This document shows, one piece after another, positions 56,076-64,000 of a DNA stretch of 64,000 nt. The stretch is from Saccharothrix sp. S26 (GTDB taxonomy: Bacteria > Actinomycetota > Actinomycetes > Mycobacteriales > Pseudonocardiaceae): NCBI RefSeq assembly GCF_021390395.1, contig NZ_JAJUWT010000012.1, positions 1-64,000 on the forward strand, written 5' to 3'. Numbering within the stretch: the first letter of the stretch is position 1; the number at the start of each line of letters is the position of its first letter. The notes beneath the pieces were generated by a model. The model worked only from the letters and a program-made list of their open reading frames with translations. It had not been told where the DNA came from and ran no database searches. The position numbers and the translations under genes were made by a program.

Positions 56076-57080
56076 TCACCCGGCCAGGGCGAGCAGGGCG
56101 CGGTTGCGCTCGGGGTCGCGCAGCAGGCGCAGGGAGTCCTTCTCCAGCTGCCGGACGCGCTCGCGGGTCAGGCCGAGCTCCTCGGACAGCTCCTGGAGGC
56201 TGCGGGCCCGCCCGTCCGACAGGCCGTAACGCTGGGTGACGATCCGTGCCTGGCGCTCGGGCAGCGTGCCGACCAGGGCCCGCAGCTCCTCGGCCAGCTC
56301 CTGCTGCTCGACCGCCTCCTGGGCGTCCACGGCCTCGGCGTCCTCGATCAGGTCGGCCACGGACGCGCCGCCGTCGTCGCCGACCGGGGCCTCCAGGCTG
56401 AGCGCGGTGCGGCTGGCGGCCAGCAGGCCGACCACCCTGGTCACCGGAATCTTCGCGGCCCGCGCGATCTCCTCGGCGGTGGGCTCGCGGTCGTGCTCCA
56501 GCCGCAGGCGCTGCTCGGCCTTGCGCAGCTTGCCGACCTCCTCGTGCACGTGCATCGGCAGGCGGATGGTCCGGGTCTGCTCGGCCAGGCCGCGTTCGAC
56601 GGCCTGGCGGATCCACCAGACCGCGTAGGTGGAGAACTTGAAGCCCTTGGCGTAGTCCCACTTCTCCACCGCGCGGATCAGGCCCAGGTTGCCCTCCTGG
56701 ACGACGTCGAGCAGCGGCAGGCCGCGGAACGCGTGCTTCTTGGCCACCGACACCACCAGGCGCAGGTTCGCCCGGATCATGTGGTCCTTCGCCCGCCCTC
56801 CCTCGGCGGTCACGGTGCGCAGCGCACGGTGGTGTTCCGCGTCCAGCACCGGGCCTTCGCCCTCGTCGGCGCGGCGCAGCAGCTCGGCCGCGTACACGCC
56901 CGCCTCGATGCGCTTGGCCAGCACGACCTCCTCGTCGGCGGTGAGCAGGGGCGTCGAGGTGAGTTCACGCAGGTAGCGGCCGACCAGGTCGGCCTCGCGG
57001 GCACCTTCACGGGCGGTCGTGGCCGGCCGGGCCTCGCGGGTCGGGCGGGTCTGGCGGGGCATCTGGGCCGTCGACGACAT
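56076..57080 (-). CDS. Group 2 (HrdB-related) RNA polymerase sigma factor
   Basis: A 334-aa primary-type sigma factor without the long N-terminal extension. Region 1.2 (LVGRYLRELTSTPLLTADEEVVLAKRIE), region 2 (NLRLVVSVAKKH, GNLGLIRAVEKWDYAKGFKFSTYAVWWIRQA), region 3 (RLPMHVHEEVGKLRKAEQRL) and region 4 (LGLTRERVRQLEKDSLRLLR) are intact. It resembles HrdA/HrdC/HrdD of Streptomyces, which are non-essential and stress-linked. Start ATG has GGAG upstream. A SigR-type promoter lies about 130 bp upstream, as is known for hrdD. Confidence 0.93.
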   Translation of the reverse strand: MSSTAQMPRQTRPTREARPATTAREGAREADLVGRYLRELTSTPLLTADEEVVLAKRIEAGVYAAELLRRADEGEGPVLDAEHHRALRTVTAEGGRAKDHMIRANLRLVVSVAKKHAFRGLPLLDVVQEGNLGLIRAVEKWDYAKGFKFSTYAVWWIRQAVERGLAEQTRTIRLPMHVHEEVGKLRKAEQRLRLEHDREPTAEEIARAAKIPVTRVVGLLAASRTALSLEAPVGDDGGASVADLIEDAEAVDAQEAVEQQELAEELRALVGTLPERQARIVTQRYGLSDGRARSLQELSEELGLTRERVRQLEKDSLRLLRDPERNRALLALAG

Positions 57081-57211
57081 GTGTCTCCTTGCCGGATCGC
57101 ATCCACGCACCGGTGGGTGCGGGATTCGCTCGGATCAGTGGGGCCGTCCGCCGACGTCGCGGCTTCGGACGACTTCGCCCCGCGCACCTCGGGCAGGGCC
57201 GACACAGGGTC

Positions 57212-57238
57212 CAACGGAACGCTTCCGACTCGTATTCC
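57212..57238 (-). promoter_or_regulatory. SigR/SigE-type promoter of the group 2 sigma gene
   Basis: On the minus strand GGAAT, an 18-bp spacer and GTTG match the SigR consensus (GGGAAT-N18-GTTG) at the required spacing. The start point would be about 125 nt upstream of the ATG. The leader contains a small hairpin CCACCT-CGGA-AGGTGG (57237-57252) just upstream of the -35, outside the transcript. Confidence 0.6.
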
Positions 57239-57327
57239 ACCTCGGAAGGTGGTGTGCGCGTGGACGTGATTGGGCACACGGGGACATGCTGTGGTTGCGT
57301 TGACCGACGACGCTTGGAGGAGGGCCC

Positions 57328-58026
57328 GTGGTCGAGAACGCGACCGACGACGACCTGGCCGTGCGGCTGAACAAGGTGGCCCGCGCCCTGCACCGGCAGG
57401 ACAACGCCCAGGACACGTTGGACGAGATCGTGCGCGCCGCGGTGGACACCATCCCCGGCGCGTGGCAAGCCGGGATCATGACGATCGTCGGCAAGCGCGA
57501 CGTGCGGACCGTGGCGGCGACCGGCGAGGTGCCGCACGACGTGGACCAGGTCCAGTACGACACCGGGCAGGGACCGTGCCTGACCGCGCTCTACCAGCAG
57601 AAGATCGTCAGCGCGCCCGACCTGCACGAGGAGAGCCGGTGGCCGGTGTTCGCCAAGCGGGCGCTGGCGCTGGACGTGGCCAGCATGTTGTCGTTCCGGC
57701 TGTACGTGGCGGGTGACGACCTCGGCGCGCTCAACCTGTACTCGCCCGACACGCACGCGTTCGACGAGGATTCCGAGCACGTGGGCCTGCTGTTCGCCGG
57801 GCACGCCGCCGTGGCGCTGGCCACCGCCCAGGAGCGCGAGCACTTCACCGAGGCCGTGCAGACGCGCGACCTGATCGGGCAGGCCAAGGGCATCCTGATG
57901 GAACGCCACAAGCTCACGGCCGACCAGGCGTTCGCCGTGCTCGTGCGCGCCAGCCAGCAGGCCAACCTCAAGCTGCGCGCCCTGGCCGAACAGCTCACAC
58001 GGACGGGTGAACTGCCGACCAGGTGA
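57328..58026 (+). CDS. GAF-ANTAR RNA-binding antiterminator
   Basis: A 232-aa regulator. The GAF domain (about 30-165) reads TIVGKRDVRTVAATGEVPHDVDQVQYDTGQGPCLTALYQ and the ANTAR domain (about 175-230) has the family three-helix pattern RDLIGQAKGILMERHKLTADQAFAVLVRASQQANLKLRALAEQL. ANTAR proteins bind paired hairpins in leader RNAs and prevent termination; the GAF domain likely binds a small ligand. The GTG has GGAGGAGG upstream. It is divergent from the sigma gene. Confidence 0.93.
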   Translation: MVENATDDDLAVRLNKVARALHRQDNAQDTLDEIVRAAVDTIPGAWQAGIMTIVGKRDVRTVAATGEVPHDVDQVQYDTGQGPCLTALYQQKIVSAPDLHEESRWPVFAKRALALDVASMLSFRLYVAGDDLGALNLYSPDTHAFDEDSEHVGLLFAGHAAVALATAQEREHFTEAVQTRDLIGQAKGILMERHKLTADQAFAVLVRASQQANLKLRALAEQLTRTGELPTR

Positions 58027-58130
58027 ACCCTCCCCCGGGCCGCCGCGGGAGAGCACTCAGGCGGTAGTTGCCGGTCGCCCCCGCTCACTACGTTCAGGGA
58101 AGTCACGTCGGACGGCACGAGAGGCGACTC

Positions 58131-58866
58131 GTGGGGCCGGACATCACCGACCGGCGGTGGCGGGACGCACGTGAGGCCCTCACCGGTGCCGCGCACCGGT
58201 TCAGCCGGATGCTCCTGGACTGCCGCGAGGCGGACCGCACCGCGATCGGCGACTGGTCGGTGGCCGACACGCCGCGCACGTAGCCCTCGTGGCCCGCCTG
58301 AACGCCGGGCTGATCGCCGGCGACCTGGCCCCGCTGGACGCGCCCGACCTCGACCGCGGCTGGCAGCGGTCGAACCCGGGTGGGTTCGCCCGGCTCAACG
58401 CGCAGACGCTGGACCGCTTCCCCGAACGGGCGCTGGACGTGGTCTCGCGCACCCCGCTCCACCAGGTCGACCTGGTGCTGGCCAGGGCCGACGAGGTCGA
58501 CCCGCAGGAGCTGCGGCCGTGGCTCGGCGGCGCGCTGCTGCCCGCCGCCGCGCACGTGGCGCACCAGCTCAACGAGATCCTGATCCACGGCCTGGACGTC
58601 GCGCGTGCGCTGGACGTGCCGTGGCACATCTCCGCTCCAAGCACACCACACCGGTCGTCCTGAGCAGCGACAACGGTCGATTATCCGTCCAGCCCGCGGC
58701 CGGGCGGCGCAGCGACGCGCAGGTCAGGTTCGACCCGGCCGCGATGATGCTCACCATCTTCCGCCGCACCCGCCTGGCCCGGGCCGTGCTCACCGGCGAG
58801 GTCTTCGCGTTCGGCCGCCGCCCCTGGGCGGCCGTCACCTACCTGCGGGGCATGCGCTCGCCGTGA
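58131..58866 (+). pseudogene. Broken mycothiol-dependent maleylpyruvate isomerase-type gene
   Basis: The remains of a DinB/maleylpyruvate-isomerase family gene. Three frames carry consecutive pieces: 58131-58280 (DITDRRWRDAREALTGAAHRFSRM... up to DWSVADT), 58270-58640 (GLIAGDLAPLDAPDLDRGW... to LIHGLDVARALDVPWHI), and 58650-58866 (RLSVQPAAGRRSDAQVRFDPAAMM..., GRRPWAAVTYLRGM). A one-base deletion near 58265 causes the first break (the frame then meets TAG at 58281). At about 58630 a larger stretch of the middle appears missing. The metal-binding His of the family is lost from frame. The 3' end overlaps the convergent kinase-fold gene. Confidence 0.8.
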
Positions 58867-59855
58867 TCGGCGACGGGGAACTCCGCGTGGACGTCGCCGT
58901 CGAACAGCCGCCAGTAGAACCCGTTCATCCGCGCGGCCGCGGGTGCGTGGCGGGCCAGGATCGCGGCCACGCCGGGCGGCACGTCGTCGGGGATGTCGCC
59001 GGCGGCGCACCGGCGGACGTAGGCGTTGCGGGCGGTGGGGATGCCATCAGGTGGCACCGCGACCCCGCACACGGCGGTCACCAGCCAGTTCACCAGGCGC
59101 ATGGCGGCGTAGTCGGCGTCGTGCCCGGCGTGGCGGCGGACGAAGTCCCGTTCGGCGGCCGACAGGTCGAACGAGGGCGAGGTGGCCAGCCCGAAGTCGG
59201 TCAGGTAGAGCCGCTCGCCGTCGGTGCGCAGGTTGCCGAAGTGCCCGTCCAGGTGGAGCAGGTCGTGGTCGCGCAGGAATCCCACGATCCCGGCCAACTC
59301 CCGCTCGACCACGTCCGCCTTGGCCTCCGGGTCCTCGGCCAGCCAGCCCTCCACCGGGTGGGCGATGTACTCGCTGAACAGCACGAGGCTGTGCGAGGCG
59401 GCGGCCAGCGCTTCGAGGCGGACGCGCACCGCCGCGCTGCCGCCCATCAACGCCGCGGTGGCGTCCACGTCCGCGTGCTCGGCGGCGACGGGTGCGCGGC
59501 CGGGCAGCACCCGCCAGTGGTGCAGCAGCGGGACCGGGGCCGTGGCACCCGCGTCGGTGGCGACGCGGTTCGCGGCCAGCTCGCGCCAGGCGTTGAACGA
59601 CGGTCCGCCGATGCCGTACTGGCAGAACACCGGCAGGTCGAACAGGTTCGCGGTGGAGTGCGGCCGGGCGAGCTCCTCGTCGGTCAACGGGATCCGCTTG
59701 ACGAACACCGGCTCGCCCTCGACGTCGATCACGGACGAGCCGCCGCCCACGCCGACGACTTCCCGCGTGTCCACGCGGGACGCGAGGTCGTCGTCGCTGC
59801 GGGAGGCGAGGAAAGCCGACAGGCGCTCGTGCCTGGCACGACGGGAAGTGGTCAC
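58839..59855 (-). CDS. Kinase-fold (APH/RIO-like) phosphotransferase
   Basis: A 338-aa protein kinase-like enzyme. N-lobe with GVGGGSSVIDVEGEPVFVKRIPLTDEE (Lys near 55), catalytic HLDGHFGNLRTDG (the H-x-D-x4-N pattern) and DFGLATS (the DFG motif). This group of single-gene actinobacterial kinases is related to APH/RIO and to spectinomycin or lipid kinases; substrate unknown, protein or small molecule. Start placed at a GTG with a weak GGGG site. Its 3' end overlaps the broken isomerase gene by 28 bp. Confidence 0.8.
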   Translation of the reverse strand: MTTSRRARHERLSAFLASRSDDDLASRVDTREVVGVGGGSSVIDVEGEPVFVKRIPLTDEELARPHSTANLFDLPVFCQYGIGGPSFNAWRELAANRVATDAGATAPVPLLHHWRVLPGRAPVAAEHADVDATAALMGGSAAVRVRLEALAAASHSLVLFSEYIAHPVEGWLAEDPEAKADVVERELAGIVGFLRDHDLLHLDGHFGNLRTDGERLYLTDFGLATSPSFDLSAAERDFVRRHAGHDADYAAMRLVNWLVTAVCGVAVPPDGIPTARNAYVRRCAAGDIPDDVPPGVAAILARHAPAAARMNGFYWRLFDGDVHAEFPVADHGERMPRR

Positions 59856-60022
59856 CCCACGATCATGCCGCGCCCGGGCGGAGGGGCCCGTCGGGAACCG
59901 GGTGGCCGGCTCCACGAAGGCCCAGCGCGGAAAACACCGTCTGCTCCGCGTGCCGAGTGGCTACTGTGCACGTGCGTGCATCCGTGAGGGCACGTGGTCG
60001 TCCGGTCGCAGCGGGGGTGGGC

Positions 60023-60589
60023 GTGGTCCAGCCGATGGTGGTGCCGGCCCGGTGGCCGCAGGACGCCGAGGTGCGGACGGAGCGGTTGCGCGTCGAGCCC
60101 GTGCGGGTCGGGCACGCCGAGGAGATGGCGGCGGTGCTGGGCGATCCCGCGCTGTACGCCATCACGGGCGGCGCGCCGCCCAGCGTCGCCGACCTCGCCT
60201 CCCGGTACCGGCGGTGGGAACGGCCCTCGTCCGACGACGGCCGCGAGGGCTGGCTGAACTGGGTCGTGCGCCGGGACTCCGACGACACCGCGGTCGGCAC
60301 CGTGCAGGCGACCGTCACGGCGGGCGCGCACGGCCCGGTCGCCGAGGTGGCGTGGGTGGTCGGGGTGCCGTTCCAGGGCCGCGGCTACGCCACCGAGGCC
60401 GCCGAGGCGGTGGTGGCGTGGCTGGTCCAACGCGGGGTGCGGGACGTGTGCGCCCACATCGCGCCCGAACACCTGTCCAGCGAGGCGGTGGCGCGGCGGA
60501 TCGGCATGAGGGCTACCGGCGAGTTCCGCGACGACGGCGAACAGCGGTGGCGGTACCGCCTGCCCGGCACCGGCCGCAACCCCGTCTAG
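60023..60589 (+). CDS. GNAT-family N-acetyltransferase (RimJ/RimL type)
   Basis: A 188-aa acetyltransferase. The start of the domain reads VRTERLRVEPVRVGHAEEMAAVLGDP, the acetyl-CoA loop is WVVGVPFQGRGYATEAAEAVVAWLV and the end SSEAVARRIGMRATGEF. Such enzymes acetylate ribosomal-protein N-termini or antibiotics. The GTG at 60023 with a GGGGG site is chosen; an ATG follows four codons later. Confidence 0.88.
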   Translation: MVQPMVVPARWPQDAEVRTERLRVEPVRVGHAEEMAAVLGDPALYAITGGAPPSVADLASRYRRWERPSSDDGREGWLNWVVRRDSDDTAVGTVQATVTAGAHGPVAEVAWVVGVPFQGRGYATEAAEAVVAWLVQRGVRDVCAHIAPEHLSSEAVARRIGMRATGEFRDDGEQRWRYRLPGTGRNPV

Positions 60590-60683
60590 GGCTGTCCTGC
60601 CCCCGGCCGCCGGGTTGGTCTCGATCCGTCGCACGACGGCGGTGTCGGGTTGACCTCGCCGGCGGCTCGGGTTATCCACGGTT

Positions 60684-61475
60684 GTGCGCGATGAGCAGAG
60701 CGGGCCGGTGCCCCAGGACGACCGCGTGACCGTGCCGCCGCCCGAGGCCCGCCCCGCACGGCAACGGCAGGTGGGGTTGTCGTTGCTGGCCGTGTTCCTC
60801 GCCGGGCAGATCACCATGCTCGTCGTGTCGGTCGTCGTGCTGCTGTCGAACGGCCCGGGTGACGCGGCGTCGCTGGAGGACGGCCGGTTGCTCGCGCTGC
60901 TGGTCGTGCCGACGTCGTTGGGCGCGCTCGTGGCGGCGCTCGGGACGGGGTGGCTGGGTGCCGGGCCGAGGGCCGGGCGGGTGTGGCGTGAGCTGGGGGT
61001 CCGCTGGAACGCCAAGGACCTCGCCATCGGCCTGGCGCTGGGGCTGGGCGGGTTGGCGCTGACGCTGCCCGCCGCCGCCGTGTGGTCCGCCTGGGTCGGC
61101 GAGGACGAGGCGTCCTCGGCGGTCGGTGACGCGTTCGCCGGGCGCGAGCTGGCGCCGGCGGCGGCCGTGGTCGCGTTCCTGGCGGTGTGGCTGATCGCGC
61201 CCGTCGCCGAGGAGGTGCTGTTCCGGGGCGTGCTGTGGCGGGCGTTGGAGCACCTGGGCTGCAATCGCTGGGTCGTGTTCGCGGCGACCAGCCTGGTGTT
61301 CTCGATCGCGCACCTGGAACTGCTGCGCACGCCGTTGCTGCTGGTGCTGTCGATCCCGATCGGCCTGGCCCGGCTGCTCACCGGCAACCTGCTCGCGAGC
61401 ATCGTCGCCCACCAGCTCAACAACCTCCTGCCGGCCATCGCGCTGCTCCTGGCCACGACCGGCAGCCTGCCCTGA
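60684..61475 (+). CDS. CPBP-family intramembrane protease (Abi/CAAX type)
   Basis: A 263-aa integral membrane protein of the CPBP family (type II CAAX protease-like). Eight hydrophobic segments; the diagnostic motifs are EEVLFRG (about residue 170), FSIAHLE (about 208) and HQLNNLLPA near the C-terminus, which together supply the catalytic Glu and metal-binding His residues. Bacterial members cleave membrane proteins or process bacteriocin-type peptides. No precursor peptide is recognisable nearby. Confidence 0.88.
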   Translation: MRDEQSGPVPQDDRVTVPPPEARPARQRQVGLSLLAVFLAGQITMLVVSVVVLLSNGPGDAASLEDGRLLALLVVPTSLGALVAALGTGWLGAGPRAGRVWRELGVRWNAKDLAIGLALGLGGLALTLPAAAVWSAWVGEDEASSAVGDAFAGRELAPAAAVVAFLAVWLIAPVAEEVLFRGVLWRALEHLGCNRWVVFAATSLVFSIAHLELLRTPLLLVLSIPIGLARLLTGNLLASIVAHQLNNLLPAIALLLATTGSLP

Positions 61476-61566
61476 CCGTTCGCCCGTACGGGGGACACGG
61501 CGACACGACCGCATGATCCTCGGCGATACCCGGAGTACTACGCCACAACTCCGCGCGGAGGTCCGG

Positions 61567-61992
61567 GTGCACACGTCGGGAGGTGCCGCAGAGCGCGGGA
61601 GCGGCCTGCGCGGCCGGTGGCTCGCGCCGGTCTACGCGCTGGCCGTCTCGTTCCTGGCCGTCCTGCTGCTCGGTGCCGTCATGCCCGAGCCGGAGCAGCC
61701 GACGACCGTGCACCTGCGGTTCGTGACGAACGGACAACCGGCTGCGGCGTTGCACGACGCCGAGGTCGAGGTGCTCGCCGGCGCCGATTCGGACCTCACG
61801 GTGAACGCCGAGGGCGGGGTCGACGCCGTCACGTCCGGCCGACCGCTCAGGATCTGCGTGCACCTCCCCGCGGGCTGGAAAGCGCAAGGGGAGACCAAGC
61901 CGCTCGGCGACCTCACGTGCTGGGAGCGCGTCACCCCCGACGCCGAGGGCCGGGTCCAGTTGGCCGTGACCCGATCGGGGGCGGCCGGATGA
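61567..61992 (+). CDS. Single-span membrane protein of the VWA/PP2C operon
   Basis: A 141-aa protein: a short basic N-terminus, one membrane helix (VYALAVSFLAVLLLGAVM, about 22-40) and an extracellular beta-rich domain of about 90 aa with two cysteines (ICVHLP and LTCWERV). The GTG has GCGGAGG upstream. Its end overlaps the next gene (ATGA), so the two are co-translated. Function unknown; it is the first gene of the right-edge operon. Confidence 0.7.
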   Translation: MHTSGGAAERGSGLRGRWLAPVYALAVSFLAVLLLGAVMPEPEQPTTVHLRFVTNGQPAAALHDAEVEVLAGADSDLTVNAEGGVDAVTSGRPLRICVHLPAGWKAQGETKPLGDLTCWERVTPDAEGRVQLAVTRSGAAG

Positions 61993-62516
61993 CCACGAGG
62001 AACGCGAACATCCTGCTCGTGACCGCGCTGGGTGGCGTGGTGGGCGGGCTGCTCGGCTGCCAGTTCCTCGACCTGGGCTTCTGGCGGTCGGTCGGCGTGG
62101 TGGCGGGCGGCACCGTCTTCGGGGTCGCCGTCGCACTCGGGCTGCTGACCGCAGACCGGCGTCCGGTCACGCGCCCGCGACGCACCGTGCCGGTCGCCCC
62201 GGATCGCGAGCCGGTGTTCGCGCGGGCGGCGGAACCCGAACCCGCGGCGGCGAACCGGACCTGGTGGACCGAGGCACCCGCCCGGCCCGCGTCCGGCCCG
62301 GCCGACCCCGCACCGACGCCACCCGACGACGGCCACGACGTCGGTCGGGCGGTGATCGCGCAGTGCCCGCGCTGCGGCGATTTCCGGCTGGACCTCCAGC
62401 AACGGGCCGACGCCTACGCCTTCCACTGCCGCAACCCCCGCTGCGGCCACCGGTGGGAGTGGCGCGCGGGCACGCCGTGGCCGATGACGGTGATCCGCCG
62501 CAACCTGACCGGATGA
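61989..62516 (+). CDS. Membrane protein with C-terminal zinc ribbon
   Basis: A 175-aa protein with two hydrophobic segments at the N-terminus (about 5-25 and 30-52), a Pro/Ala-rich linker, and a C-terminal zinc ribbon CPRCGDFRLDLQ...CRNPRCGHRWEWRAG (CxxC...CxxxxC). The ribbon resembles those of signalling or RNA-related proteins and faces the cytoplasm if the N-terminus is inside. No known family recognised; co-transcribed with its neighbours. Confidence 0.68.
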   Translation: MTTRNANILLVTALGGVVGGLLGCQFLDLGFWRSVGVVAGGTVFGVAVALGLLTADRRPVTRPRRTVPVAPDREPVFARAAEPEPAAANRTWWTEAPARPASGPADPAPTPPDDGHDVGRAVIAQCPRCGDFRLDLQQRADAYAFHCRNPRCGHRWEWRAGTPWPMTVIRRNLTG

Positions 62517-62546
62517 CGTGACGACCGACGAAGAGGGGGGTGTGCC

Positions 62547-63407
62547 GTGGAGAAGTACCGACAGTCCGTGTCTCGGTCCGAGCCGGGGTGCGTGGTCATC
62601 CTGCTGGACCGCTCGGACTCGATGAAGCTCGCCTGGGGCCGCACCGGCGCGTCGCTCGCGGAAGGCGCGGCGCTGGCGGTCAACAACATCCTGCTGGACA
62701 TGTGCATCAAGGCGACCACCGAGGTCAACGCCCCGGTGCGGCACTACTTCGACGTGGGCATCTTCAGCTACGGCGCCCGCCTGACCGACCCGGGAGAGGG
62801 CGTCGAGTCGGCGTTCGGCGGTGCGCTGGCCGGTCGCGGCCTCGTGCCGCTGCCGGAACTGGCCGAGCACCCCGTGGCGGTGCGCGAGGAGCCGTCCATC
62901 GACGTGATGCCGGTGAGCGCGCGCATGCCGGTCTGGGTCGACCCCGTGCACGGGTACCGCACGCCGATGTGCCAGGCCATCGCGGTCGCCGGCGCGCACG
63001 TGTTCGACTGGGCCGCCGCGCACCCCGACTCGTTCCCGCCCATCGTCGTCAACATCACCGACGGCATGGTGACCGACAGCCCGTACGACGGCGCGACCCT
63101 GGAGGACTGGGTGCGGCGGCTGACGTCGATCGAGACCAACGACGGCGCGACGTTGTTCTTCAACGTCTTCCTCTCCCCCTTCGAGGTCACCGAAATCGTG
63201 TTCCCGTCCGACCCGACCGGGCTGCCCGCGCCCGGACCGGACCTGTTCGCGCTGAGCAGCCCGCTGCCGCCGCCGATGGTCGACAACGCCAGGGTCGACG
63301 GCTACGACGTCCGGCCGGGCGCGCGCGGCCTCGCGTTCAACGTCGGCCGATCGACCCTGCTGCGGGTGTTGCAGATCGGCACCAGGGTCCCGGATCGCGC
63401 GAGGTGA
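62547..63407 (+). CDS. VWA-domain protein (TerY-like)
   Basis: A 286-aa cytoplasmic von Willebrand factor A protein. The MIDAS motif is LLDRSDSM (DxSxS) with a second acidic element in NITDGMVTDS. This is the TerY-like type that occurs with PP2C phosphatases and kinases. It follows the zinc-ribbon gene and precedes the PP2C-like gene by 3 bp (stop at 63405-63407, next start 63411), so it is part of the same operon. It probably scaffolds the phosphatase/kinase partners. Confidence 0.87.
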   Translation: MEKYRQSVSRSEPGCVVILLDRSDSMKLAWGRTGASLAEGAALAVNNILLDMCIKATTEVNAPVRHYFDVGIFSYGARLTDPGEGVESAFGGALAGRGLVPLPELAEHPVAVREEPSIDVMPVSARMPVWVDPVHGYRTPMCQAIAVAGAHVFDWAAAHPDSFPPIVVNITDGMVTDSPYDGATLEDWVRRLTSIETNDGATLFFNVFLSPFEVTEIVFPSDPTGLPAPGPDLFALSSPLPPPMVDNARVDGYDVRPGARGLAFNVGRSTLLRVLQIGTRVPDRAR

Positions 63408-63410
63408 GGT

Positions 63411-64000
63411 GTGCTCCACACCCGGCAGGTCGTCTTCTACGCGCCCAAGCGCGGCAACGCCGACGCCGAGTGGGAGGACGGCGCGGCGGCGGCTCCGGCA
63501 CAGGCCGGGCGCGGGCCGCGGTTCGCCGTCGCCGACGGCGCCACGCAGGGCTTCGGCTCCGCCCGGTGGGCCCAGCAGCTGGTCGCGGGCTTCGTCGGCG
63601 ACCAGGGCGCGCCGCCGGACCTGGCGGTGGACGCGTTGCACCACTGGGCGTCGGACGTGCAGGAGCGGTGGCGGGACGACCCGCGCCTGTCCGGCGCGAC
63701 CGACCTGCAACGGCTCAAGCAGGCCACGGTGGGCTCGTTCGCCACGTTCCTGGGCTGCGAGCTGCGCGACCTGACCGGGCCGCGCCCGCGCTGGGCGGCG
63801 GTCGCGTTGGGCGACGCGGTGCTGTTCCACGTCCGCGAGCACCGGGTGGTGGCGCAGTTCCCGCGCATCGCGCCGGAGGAGTTCGGGTCCAACCCGGACG
63901 GTGTGCCGACCGGTGCGGCCGCGCTGGCCGAGCTGATCGGGCGGGCGCGGTTCGCCGACGGCGACCTCGCCGACGGTGACCTGCTCTACCTGGCCACGGA
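63411..64000 (+). CDS. PP2C-like phosphatase, cut by the window edge
   Basis: The first 196 codons of a PP2C-fold protein. The acidic metal site is visible as FAVADGATQGFGSARWAQQLV, and ALGDAVLFHVREHRVVAQFPR matches the second metal-site strand. GTG start with GAGGTGAG upstream. The expected next gene, by comparison with TerY-P systems, is a kinase. Only the 5' part is seen; the stop lies beyond 64000. Confidence 0.82.
   Translation, partial: MLHTRQVVFYAPKRGNADAEWEDGAAAAPAQAGRGPRFAVADGATQGFGSARWAQQLVAGFVGDQGAPPDLAVDALHHWASDVQERWRDDPRLSGATDLQRLKQATVGSFATFLGCELRDLTGPRPRWAAVALGDAVLFHVREHRVVAQFPRIAPEEFGSNPDGVPTGAAALAELIGRARFADGDLADGDLLYLAT

Noticed and set aside
60684..61475. Bacteriocin or lanthipeptide processing locus
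   Set aside because: A CPBP protease alone is not sufficient; no precursor peptide, modification enzyme or dedicated transporter is adjacent.

Overview
The window is very G+C-rich DNA with actinomycete codon use (third positions almost always G or C, many GTG starts, frequent 4-bp ATGA/GTGA gene overlaps). The gene families point to a filamentous actinobacterium of the Pseudonocardiales type (Saccharothrix, Actinosynnema, Lentzea or a relative): ECF42 with a DGPF protein, MEDS proteins, PASTA-less Ser/Thr kinases, DUF5946 and DUF6292 proteins, and many secreted hydrolases. The genus is inference. I saw no tRNA, rRNA, CRISPR array, insertion sequence or biosynthetic gene cluster.

Left part (1-10.2 kb): a set of secreted polymer-degrading enzymes. 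These are a GH127 beta-L-arabinofuranosidase with a LamG domain nested in its catalytic domain, a large subtilase, a CE1/PHB-type esterase, and a divergent three-module xylanase (GH10-CE4-CBM2). The esterase-xylanase intergenic region carries the CGAAACTTTCG-type element known from xylanase promoters. A pectate lyase with a ricin-type lectin domain at 36-37.4 kb belongs to the same lifestyle and has a promoter with an overlapping LacI-type palindrome.

10.2-19.3 kb: signalling and stress genes. An XRE-cupin regulator, a DGPF/ECF42 pair with a recognisable ECF42-type promoter, a membrane Ser/Thr kinase, a non-secreted trypsin-like protease, a J-domain chaperone, a secreted trypsin-like protease, a LURP-one-related protein and an unannotated 47-aa gene. 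19.4-24.8 kb: an IclR regulator followed by a tight four-gene operon (Ldh2-type dehydrogenase, MHS-type transporter, mannitol/fructuronate-type dehydrogenase, SDR), preceded by a CRP-like TGTGA-N6-TCACA site. It probably serves sugar-acid or alditol catabolism.

24.8-42.5 kb: a patch of small, lower-G+C or truncated genes. It is followed by an ABC exporter, a snapalysin-like metalloprotease, an MFS protein that seems to lack one helix, CorA, a GCS2-type ligase, an HATPase anti-sigma protein, an NsrR-truncated haemoglobin operon for nitric oxide, a frameshifted PucR regulator next to an FAD-dependent amino-acid dehydrogenase, and a GreA/GreB-like protein.

42.6-64 kb: regulation and possible defence. 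The centre is a NACHT NTPase (NLR-like) whose N-terminus carries a RHIM-like amyloid-type motif and what looks like a collapsed trypsin-like domain. Divergent to it is an overlapping pair of MEDS fusions (MEDS-STAS and MEDS-HATPase), a likely matched anti-sigma/antagonist switch. Further right are an Orn/Lys/Arg decarboxylase, a two-component system with a membrane-anchored DJ-1-like protein downstream, an STAS protein behind a group 2 sigma factor with a SigR-type promoter, a GAF-ANTAR regulator, a broken mycothiol-dependent isomerase gene, a CPBP protease, and at the right edge a four-gene operon with VWA and PP2C proteins resembling the TerY phosphorylation triad, cut by the window end. Two genes are clearly broken by frameshifts.
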